A DNA stretch of 7,236 nt. It comes from JANNMJ01 sp031397815. GTDB taxonomy: Bacteria > Bacteroidota > Bacteroidia > Cytophagales > Hymenobacteraceae. The notes below the pieces were generated by a model, which was not told the origin of the DNA, searched no databases, and was given only the letters and a program-made list of their open reading frames with translations. The first letter of the stretch is position 1, and each line of letters starts with the position of its first letter. A program made the translations under genes and the position numbers. Positions 1 through 5,021 of the stretch are shown here, in pieces. Location of the stretch: NCBI GenBank assembly GCA_031397815.1, contig JANNMJ010000071.1, positions 1 through 7,236 of the forward strand, given 5' to 3'.

Positions 1-134
1 GTGAAACGAGTATCGTCGAAGCGATCAATTGTTCCTTGCGCCACCGATGCGGCGTACTGGTACGAAAGTCCTGCTCCTTCAGTAAATGTCTCCAAATGCA
101 CGAAAACAGAATTAGGGTCGTAATTGACAATCAC
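1..134 (-). CDS. Hypothetical protein, N-terminal part (leaves window at left edge)
   Basis: Read on the minus strand, a frame opens after a stop at 177-179 and stays open to the left edge, about 57 codons. A GTG at 132-134 is a possible start; a TTG at 153-155 is an alternative; no in-frame ATG is present. The translation contains stretches such as VNYDPNSVFVHLETFTEG and LSYQYAASVAQGT, which read like a folded domain with alternating hydrophobic residues rather than an antisense shadow. I do not recognise the family. The opposite strand is also open from base 1 to a stop at 121-123, but its translation is rich in Ser, Lys and Cys and looks less natural. The gene would be divergent from the next one, with an inverted repeat over the proposed start. 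The strand and start are both uncertain. Confidence 0.33.
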   Translation of the reverse strand, partial: MIVNYDPNSVFVHLETFTEGAGLSYQYAASVAQGTIDRFDDTRF

Positions 135-144
135 AATTGTCGAA
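124..144. repeat. Inverted repeat in divergent gap (possible operator)
   Basis: The arms TTGACAAT (124-131) and ATTGTC-G-AA (136-144) are complementary apart from one unpaired G at 142, with a CACA spacer. The site lies between a probable minus-strand gene start and the plus-strand gene at 186, a normal position for a dyad operator. There is no functional evidence, and a short AT-rich dyad of this kind can arise by chance. Confidence 0.3.
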
Positions 145-185
145 ACACACCGCAATAGACCACCGCCGCTTTGCGTTCATAAGCT

Positions 186-659
186 ATGACTTCTATCCGT
201 CAAATACCTTATCAGAACGAAATACTGAGCGCGCTTGGTGTTATTGCCCTGATCGCGTGGTTCTTAATGCCCGCGCCGCTGCCAGAGCAGGTATTGATTA
301 TCCGAGGAGAAACGTTTGGAGACTGCATCCCATACGATTTGCGCGGTGTTGATGGCTTTATGAAGGCAGAGATATCAACCGGACGCCGCCGTTTTATGCA
401 AATCGAAATGACGGGCAATAAAGCCGAAGACTCGTCTAGGCTGCTGCTGGCTCAGCAGCAGTTACAGGATATTGTAAACCGCCGAGATACGCTGGTGGGA
501 ATTCATATCTTATACGGTCCGAAAGCAAAGTATTGGTCGATGGTTCGCGCGCTCGACTTTGAGCTGCGCGAACCATCCATTCAATGTGTAATAGGTCGTT
601 CCGGCGTATGGGCGACATACCAACCTGTCAGGACCAGTTACGCCAACCGCATGCTCTGA
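186..659 (+). CDS. Single-pass membrane protein of unknown function, 157 aa
   Basis: Complete gene, ATG at 186 to TGA at 657-659. Residues 1-13 are polar, then about 14-32 form one hydrophobic segment (LSALGVIALIAWFLMP), which suggests an uncleaved membrane anchor, followed by a soluble domain of about 120 residues. The size and the plan of anchor, strand, then a helix-rich part (LLLAQQQLQDIV) and a strand (VGIHILYG) followed by a helix (WSMVRALDFEL) recall the ExbD/TolR layout. That is only a fold-level impression: the conserved anchor aspartate of ExbD/TolR is not evident, so I give no function. No Shine-Dalgarno or convincing TAnnTTTG box is visible upstream. An overlapping frame starting at 137 encodes a Cys/Arg-rich translation and is rejected. 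The gene converges on carB, with only three bases between the two stop codons. Confidence 0.72.
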   Translation: MTSIRQIPYQNEILSALGVIALIAWFLMPAPLPEQVLIIRGETFGDCIPYDLRGVDGFMKAEISTGRRRFMQIEMTGNKAEDSSRLLLAQQQLQDIVNRRDTLVGIHILYGPKAKYWSMVRALDFELREPSIQCVIGRSGVWATYQPVRTSYANRML

Positions 660-662
660 GCC

Positions 663-3479
663 CTACCGACTCAGGTACAAATTCCGCTCAGCGTACACCT
701 CGCGGAAATAATCGTCCGTCAAATCGTCGATGAAGTAAATGGCTTCACCCGTGGATTTCATTTCCGGTCCCAGCTCCTTCTCCACGTCGGGAAATTTGTG
801 GAAGGAGAAGACGGGAACTTTGATCGCGTAGCCGCGACGGACCGGATTAAATTCAATGTCCTTGAGCCGCCGCGCGCCGAGCATCAGCTCCGTAGCGTAT
901 TGGATGTACGGCTCCTGATAGGCTTTCGCGATGAACGGAACCGTGCGAGAGGCACGCGGATTGGCCTCAATCACGTACACGACGCCGTTTTTGATGGCGA
1001 ATTGAATGTTGATGATACCGACCGTGCCGAGCGCCTTGGCAATCGTGTGGGTATGGCGGTCGATTTGGTCGAGGATATCGTCGGAGAGGTCAAAGGGCGG
1101 CAGAACGGCGTAGGAATCGCCGGAATGAATGCCCGCTGGCTCGATGTGCTCCATCACGCCGATGATGTGCACGTCGGTGCCGTCGGAAAGGGCGTCGGCT
1201 TCGGCTTCGATGGCGTTCTGAAGGAAATGATCGAGCAGAATGCGGTTGCCGGGGTAATGCTTGAGGATTTCGACGACGTGGTCTTCCAGCTCCTGCGCGT
1301 TGATGACGATTTTCATCGACTGCCCGCCCAGCACGTAGCTCGGCCGGACCAGCAGCGGAAACGGCAACGTCTTGGCGGCTTCAAGCGCCTGCCCAGCGGT
1401 TTCGACGGCCGTAAATTCCGGATACGGAATATTATTTTCCTGCAAAAGCTTGCTGAACTCGCCCCGATCTTCAGCTAAGTCGAGGGATTTATAGCTTGTG
1501 CCGAAAATGCGAATACCATACCGCTCAAGCTTTTCGGCGAGCTTGAGGGCGGTCTGTCCGCCGAGCTGCACGATCACGCCTTCCGGCTTTTCGTGCAGAA
1601 TCAGCTCGTAGAGATGCTCCCAGAAAACCGGCTCGAAATAGAGCTTATCGGCAATGTCGAAGTCGGTGGAGACGGTTTCTGGGTTGCAATTGACCATAAT
1701 GGTCTCGTAGCCGCACGCTTTGGCAGCCAGCACGCCGTGGACACAAGCGTAATCGAACTCAATCCCCTGCCCAATCCGGTTCGGGCCAGACCCCAGCACG
1801 ATCACCTTCTTTTTATCCGAAGGAATGGATTCGTTCTCGCCTTCAAACGTTGAATAATAATACGGCGTGCCCGCTGCAAATTCCGCCGCGCACGTATCCA
1901 CCTGCTTGTACACGCGGTGAATGCCCATTTCCTGCCGCTTCTCGAACACTTCCGATTCTAAGCACCGCAAAATGTGCGCAATCTGCCGGTCGGCGTAGCC
2001 TTGGCGCTTGGCGCGCCGCATCATATCCGGCGTGAGGGTAGCGAGCGTGTACTGTCCGATTTCTTTCTCAGTGCGGTCCAGCTCTTCGATTTGATTCAAA
2101 AACCACGGGTCGATTTTCGTGATTTGCTGAATCGTGCTCGTCGCGATGCCCAGCTTCATCGCATCCTTGATCGAAAACAGCCGGTTCCACGACGGATGCT
2201 TGAGCGAATCGAGCAGCTGGTGATAATCGGTCATTTCCTTGCCGTCGGCGCCGATACCGTTGCGCTTGATTTCCAAGCTCTGACACGCCTTTTGCAGCGC
2301 TTCCTGAAACGAGCGTCCGATGCCCATCACCTCGCCCACCGATTTCATCTGTAACCCAAGGGTGCGGTCAGCACCGGGGAATTTGTCGAAGTTCCAACGC
2401 GGAATCTTGACGATGACGTAATCGAGTGCCGGTTCAAAAAACGCGCTCGTGGAGCCGGTAATGGGGTTTTTTAGCTCATCTAAGTGGTAGCCGAGGGCGA
2501 GCTTGGCGGCGATTTTGGCAATCGGGTATCCAGTCGCTTTCGAGGCCAGTGCCGACGACCGCGACACCCGTGGGTTGATTTCGATGGCGATGATATCCTC
2601 GTCGTTCGCCGGGTTCACGGAAAACTGTACGTTGCATCCACCAGCGAACTGACCGATGCCGTTCATCATCAGAATCGCCAAGTCGCGCAGCCGCTGATAG
2701 ACTGTATCGGGCAGCGTAAGCGCGGGCGCTACCGTGATGGAATCACCGGTATGAATGCCCATCGGGTCGAAATTCTCGATGGAGCAGATGATGATAATAT
2801 TGCCGAAGCTATCACGCAGTAATTCCAGCTCGAATTCTTTCCAGCCCGAAATACTTTGCTCTACGAGGGCTTCGTGAGTCGGAGAAGCCCGTAAAGCTGC
2901 CCCGAGCTTCTTCTCAAAATCAGCGTACGTATCTACGATGCCGCCGCCCGTGCCGCCGAGCGTAAATGACGGTCGGATGACCAACGGAAACCCGATCTCC
3001 TGCGCAATTTCCTTTCCTTCGAGCAGCGACCGCGCCGTGCGACCGTTGCAGACGCCGACGCCCAGCTCGATCATCTTCATCCGGAACAGCTCGCGGTCTT
3101 CGGTGAGGCGGATGGCATCGAAATCGACGCCGATCACCCGCACGTTGTGCTGCTTCCACAGCCCCGCTTCGTGACAGTCGAGGGCGAGGTTGAGCGCCGT
3201 TTGGCCGCCCACAGTGGGCAGCACGGCATCAATCTGGTGTTCGTGAAGAATTTTGGTGATGCTCGCCTTCGTCAGCGGCAGCAGGTACACGACATCGGCC
3301 GTCGCCGGGTCGGTCATAATCGTCGCCGGATTCGAGTTGATGAGAATGACGCGAACGCCTTCCTCGCGCAGCGAACGAGCCGCTTGGGTGCCGGAGTAGT
3401 CGAACTCGCAGGCCTGACCGATGATAATGGGGCCGCTGCCAATCAGCAGCACCGTATGGATCGAGGGATTCTTAGGCAT
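663..3479 (-). CDS. carB: Carbamoyl-phosphate synthase large subunit, short form without allosteric domain
   Basis: The 938-residue CarB makes carbamoyl phosphate from bicarbonate, two ATP and ammonia supplied by CarA, feeding arginine and pyrimidine synthesis in the cytoplasm. The N-terminal half has GSGPIIIGQACEFDYSGTQA (14-33), the first ATP-grasp with RPSFTLGGTGGG (169-180), GWKEFE (212-217), GIHTGDSITVAP (241-252), NVQF (283-286) and EINPRVSRSS (300-309). A middle segment, about 400-555, includes VDTCAAEFA (527-535). The second half repeats the plan: GSGPNRIGQGIEFDY (563-577), VNCNPETVSTD (596-606), RPSYVLGG (712-719), GIHSGDSYAVLPP (783-795) and EANPRASRTVPF (838-849). The protein ends at YLSR about 30 residues after GPEMKSTGE, so the C-terminal MGS-like domain that binds UMP, IMP and ornithine in the roughly 1,070-residue E. 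coli enzyme is missing. Both ATP-grasp halves look intact. carA is not nearby. The ATG at 3477-3479 matches the family N-terminus. Confidence 0.98.
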   Translation of the reverse strand: MPKNPSIHTVLLIGSGPIIIGQACEFDYSGTQAARSLREEGVRVILINSNPATIMTDPATADVVYLLPLTKASITKILHEHQIDAVLPTVGGQTALNLALDCHEAGLWKQHNVRVIGVDFDAIRLTEDRELFRMKMIELGVGVCNGRTARSLLEGKEIAQEIGFPLVIRPSFTLGGTGGGIVDTYADFEKKLGAALRASPTHEALVEQSISGWKEFELELLRDSFGNIIIICSIENFDPMGIHTGDSITVAPALTLPDTVYQRLRDLAILMMNGIGQFAGGCNVQFSVNPANDEDIIAIEINPRVSRSSALASKATGYPIAKIAAKLALGYHLDELKNPITGSTSAFFEPALDYVIVKIPRWNFDKFPGADRTLGLQMKSVGEVMGIGRSFQEALQKACQSLEIKRNGIGADGKEMTDYHQLLDSLKHPSWNRLFSIKDAMKLGIATSTIQQITKIDPWFLNQIEELDRTEKEIGQYTLATLTPDMMRRAKRQGYADRQIAHILRCLESEVFEKRQEMGIHRVYKQVDTCAAEFAAGTPYYYSTFEGENESIPSDKKKVIVLGSGPNRIGQGIEFDYACVHGVLAAKACGYETIMVNCNPETVSTDFDIADKLYFEPVFWEHLYELILHEKPEGVIVQLGGQTALKLAEKLERYGIRIFGTSYKSLDLAEDRGEFSKLLQENNIPYPEFTAVETAGQALEAAKTLPFPLLVRPSYVLGGQSMKIVINAQELEDHVVEILKHYPGNRILLDHFLQNAIEAEADALSDGTDVHIIGVMEHIEPAGIHSGDSYAVLPPFDLSDDILDQIDRHTHTIAKALGTVGIINIQFAIKNGVVYVIEANPRASRTVPFIAKAYQEPYIQYATELMLGARRLKDIEFNPVRRGYAIKVPVFSFHKFPDVEKELGPEMKSTGEAIYFIDDLTDDYFREVYAERNLYLSR

Positions 3480-3481
3480 AG

Positions 3482-3525
3482 CCGAAGCGGCCGGGGATGG
3501 CTGACGAGGTCAGGCGGCCGTTCGG
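3482..3525 (-). promoter_or_regulatory. Long hairpin in the carB 5' leader
   Basis: In the carB sense direction, CCGAACGGCCG pairs with CGGCCG-C-TTCGG: 11 base pairs with one bulged C. Inside the loop an inner stem CTGAC-CTC-GTCAG (5 base pairs, 3-base loop) is visible. The 3' arm ends 2 bases before the carB ATG. If the proposed promoter box is right, transcription starts within a few bases of the 5' arm, so the structure would fill nearly the whole leader and could limit ribosome access. There is no U-run, so it is not a standard intrinsic terminator in either direction. The pairing is seen in the sequence; the regulatory role is inference. Confidence 0.5.
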
Positions 3526-3529
3526 GTTG

Positions 3530-3537
3530 CGAAGGTA
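3530..3537 (-). promoter_or_regulatory. Probable Bacteroidota-type promoter (-7 box) for carB
   Basis: On the minus strand this reads TACCTTCG, matching the Bacteroidota -7 consensus TAnnTTTG at all but one fixed position. A TTC lies 20 bases upstream, where the -33 TTG is expected, so that element is imperfect. The box is 50 bases upstream of the carB ATG, and the implied leader is about 40-45 bases. The box fit and the location in the only divergent gap beside carB support it; no transcript data are available. Confidence 0.45.
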
Positions 3538-3590
3538 CGGTAGGGGAGGGGGAGCGAGAACATGTGGTTGAACGCTATCTTGTGGCTATT

Positions 3591-4181
3591 ATGAACCGTG
3601 TTTCCCGCTTATTAATCCGACCACGCGAACCAGATTGGGTTGCGGCTTCGCCAGATGACACCGTGAGTAATGACGCGAAAAGCTCAGTCGGCGTCGGCGT
3701 GGTAGTAGGTTGCCTGCTGGTATTAGTGTTGCCGTTTGCTGCCGTTATTAGTTTAATAACTTGGATAAAAGACAAGTGGTTGCGCCGCCGCAAGCGGCAT
3801 CCTTACCAGCTACTGGCAGCCCAGCGGCCGGGCGAATCGCTGGGTGCGTTTGCTCGCAGCCTGCCGTATCGCTCCCTCGACCCCGTCGTTATCCGGGCGG
3901 TGTACGATGAAGTAAATTATTACTGGAAGATGACGGAGCCCGGTTGCGTGCCCTTGCGACCATCGGATTTGCCCGTCGATGTTGGGGTGCCGGATGGTGA
4001 AGAGTATGACATTTTTCTTCATCAGTTGCTGTGCCGAACGCAGCGCCGACTATCTGCAGCAGATGACGATGCAATGACGCACGTACAGACGGTCGGCGAT
4101 TTTGTCTTATTCCTCAATAAATTACCACAGCAACCGGATGCTGTGGATGAGCAGTTATCAAATCTCGCCATTGGCTCTTAA
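3591..4181 (+). CDS. Membrane-anchored protein with degenerate acyl-carrier-like domain, 196 aa
   Basis: The frame is open far upstream, antisense to carB, but the ATG at 3591 is the sensible start because it lies outside carB. After a polar N-terminus, residues 33-59 form one hydrophobic span (VGVGVVVGCLLVLVLPFAAV...), followed by KDKWLRRRKR (60-69). The positive-inside rule puts the C-terminal domain in the cytoplasm. Residues about 98-178 follow an acyl carrier pattern: a first helix (VVIRAVYDEVNYYW), the segment LPVDVGVPDGEEYD (127-140), a helix, and a closing TVGDFVLFLNKL (167-178) resembling the last ACP helix. In the DLGxDSL-type position it has Asp (135), not the phosphopantetheine serine; DGEE also recalls the DGDD of ACP-like DUF1493 proteins. 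It therefore probably does not carry an acyl chain. The family call is from pattern alone and uncertain. The next gene starts one base after its stop. Confidence 0.72.
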   Translation: MNRVSRLLIRPREPDWVAASPDDTVSNDAKSSVGVGVVVGCLLVLVLPFAAVISLITWIKDKWLRRRKRHPYQLLAAQRPGESLGAFARSLPYRSLDPVVIRAVYDEVNYYWKMTEPGCVPLRPSDLPVDVGVPDGEEYDIFLHQLLCRTQRRLSAADDDAMTHVQTVGDFVLFLNKLPQQPDAVDEQLSNLAIGS

Positions 4182-4182
4182 T

Positions 4183-4599
4183 ATGTTGAATACAACCCCA
4201 TCCACCGCCTTCCTGCTGACCCTACAGGTACAGTCGGACGATATCGACGACTTAAACCACGTCAACAACCTCGTGTATCTGCGGTGGGCGCAGGAGGTGG
4301 CGGGCGCTCATTGGCAGTCCGTGGCGCCGCCCGAGGCGCAGACGGGCTTGGTTTGGGTGGTGATGCGCCACGAAATCGACTATAAAGTGGCTGCGCGCCT
4401 CGGTGATACCGTGGTGCTGCAAACGTGGGTCGGGACGGCCGTGGGCGTCACGTTCGAGCGCCATACCCGCGTGGTGCGCGCTGCTGATGGCGTGGTGCTC
4501 GCGCAAGCGCGCACGCTGTGGTGCCCGGTCAATGCGCAAACCGGCCGTCCGCAACGCGTGACGGCGGAGCTGCGGGCGATGTTCTCGGTGGCGGAATAG
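4183..4599 (+). CDS. Acyl-CoA thioesterase, 4HBT hotdog family (YbgC/FadM-like)
   Basis: This 138-residue hotdog protein probably hydrolyses an acyl thioester (CoA or carrier-bound) in the cytoplasm; the substrate cannot be read from the sequence. The family signature is clear near the N-terminus: DDIDDLNHVNNLVYLRW (19-35), where D22 aligns with the catalytic Asp17 of Pseudomonas 4-hydroxybenzoyl-CoA thioesterase, and HVNN-x2-Y-x2-W is typical of YbgC/FadM-type members. Further on come MRHEIDYKVAARLGDTVVLQTWV and a strand ending in ARTLWCPVNAQTGRP, the usual central and last strands. The length fits the family. In-frame ATGs exist upstream at 4102 and 4138 but would overlap the preceding gene, and the extra residues do not look like the family, so 4183 is preferred. 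The TAAtATG junction with the ACP-like gene suggests translational coupling. It converges on the MGMT-like gene across 27 bases with no convincing terminator. Confidence 0.9.
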   Translation: MLNTTPSTAFLLTLQVQSDDIDDLNHVNNLVYLRWAQEVAGAHWQSVAPPEAQTGLVWVVMRHEIDYKVAARLGDTVVLQTWVGTAVGVTFERHTRVVRAADGVVLAQARTLWCPVNAQTGRPQRVTAELRAMFSVAE

Positions 4600-4626
4600 A
4601 GCCACAGCCACAGACTCCGCTGACTA

Positions 4627-4986
4627 TTAGCTCAGCTCCTTCGCTGGGTCCCAGAACCGCGCCTTGAAGTCGGTTATCTGGTCGTTTTCTACTGGCACGC
4701 CTTCGGCTTCCAGCGCGCGCTGCATTGCGTCGGGGTCGCTGAAGTGGTGCTTGCCGGTGAGCATCCCGAGGCGGTTCACGACGCGATGACACGCTAAATC
4801 GGCGACGGCGTGGCCCGCCATCATCGCCCAGCCGACGGTACGGGCGCCCGATTTGGCGCCCAAATACGCCGCAATGGCGCCGTAACTCGTCACGCGGCCC
4901 TTCGGAATCAGGCGCACGACGTCGTGGACATCGCGAAAAAAATCAGATTGCGCGTTCACCGGGACGGTAGGGGAGCTGGCTTTCAT
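4627..4986 (-). CDS. MGMT-family DNA alkyltransferase-like protein, short form with active-site Cys
   Basis: This 119-residue protein corresponds to the DNA-binding/active-site domain of O6-alkylguanine-DNA alkyltransferases and has the size of alkyltransferase-like (ATL) proteins, lacking the N-terminal domain of full MGMT. Visible elements are RLIPKGRVTSYGAIAAYLG (25-43, the helix-turn-helix region with the conserved Tyr at 35), ARTVGWAM (48-55, with the arginine finger R49), and ACHRVVNRLGMLTGKHHF (65-82). The last aligns with the PCHRV motif of MGMT, where Cys accepts the alkyl group; ATLs have Trp or Ala there. Here Cys66 is present but the preceding Pro is Ala. It therefore either repairs O6-alkylguanine directly or marks lesions for other repair, as ATLs do. 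The ATG at 4984-4986 is preferred over an in-frame TTG at 5005-5007, which adds seven non-conserved residues. The lamin-tail gene upstream ends 35 bases away. Confidence 0.92.
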   Translation of the reverse strand: MKASSPTVPVNAQSDFFRDVHDVVRLIPKGRVTSYGAIAAYLGAKSGARTVGWAMMAGHAVADLACHRVVNRLGMLTGKHHFSDPDAMQRALEAEGVPVENDQITDFKARFWDPAKELS

Positions 4987-5004
4987 TACGTAAAAATACG
5001 TAAT
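4985..5004. repeat. Perfect palindrome over the start of the MGMT-like gene
   Basis: The arms ATTACGTA (4985-4992) and TACGTAAT (4997-5004) are perfectly complementary around a 4-base A/T spacer. On the minus strand the right end overlaps the ATG of the MGMT-like gene, so a bound regulator or an RNA hairpin here would block initiation. The inner TATTTTTA also resembles a TAnnTTTG box but is too close to the ATG for a normal leader. The operator role is inference. Confidence 0.4.
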
Positions 5005-5021
5005 CAAGGCAGCCGCCGCCC

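Noticed and set aside
166..173. CCGCTTTG as a promoter box for the gene at 186
   Set aside because: Only the TTTG half fits; the TA is missing and no TTG lies at the expected upstream spacing.
137..352. 71-codon frame overlapping the 157-aa membrane protein gene
   Set aside because: It overlaps in another frame, has a Cys/Arg-rich translation without a recognisable pattern, and the longer gene has a clear membrane segment and ordered domain.
798..1478. 226-codon open frame on the plus strand inside carB
   Set aside because: It is antisense to the clearly conserved CarB ATP-grasp region; long antisense frames are expected in GC-rich genes, and the translation shows no recognisable domain.
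3576..3583. TATCTTGT as a promoter box for the ACP-like gene
   Set aside because: The last two positions do not match TAnnTTTG, no -33 element is at the right distance, and the leader would be only a few bases.
3147..3590. Upstream extension of the ACP-like protein's reading frame into the antisense of carB
   Set aside because: The extra 148 codons are mostly antisense to carB and Arg/Gly-rich; the ATG at 3591 gives a normal membrane protein N-terminus.
4252..4611. 119-codon minus-strand frame opposite the thioesterase
   Set aside because: It is antisense to a well-supported hotdog thioesterase, and its His/Arg-rich translation is typical of a shadow frame.
4600..4626. Terminator between the convergent thioesterase and MGMT-like genes
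   Set aside because: Only a 5-bp GCGGA/TCCGC pairing with a long loop is visible, with no T-run on either strand.
5005..5007. TTG as the start of the MGMT-like gene
   Set aside because: It adds seven residues (ending FYV) not expected in the family and would place the palindrome inside the coding region; the ATG at 4984-4986 is better.
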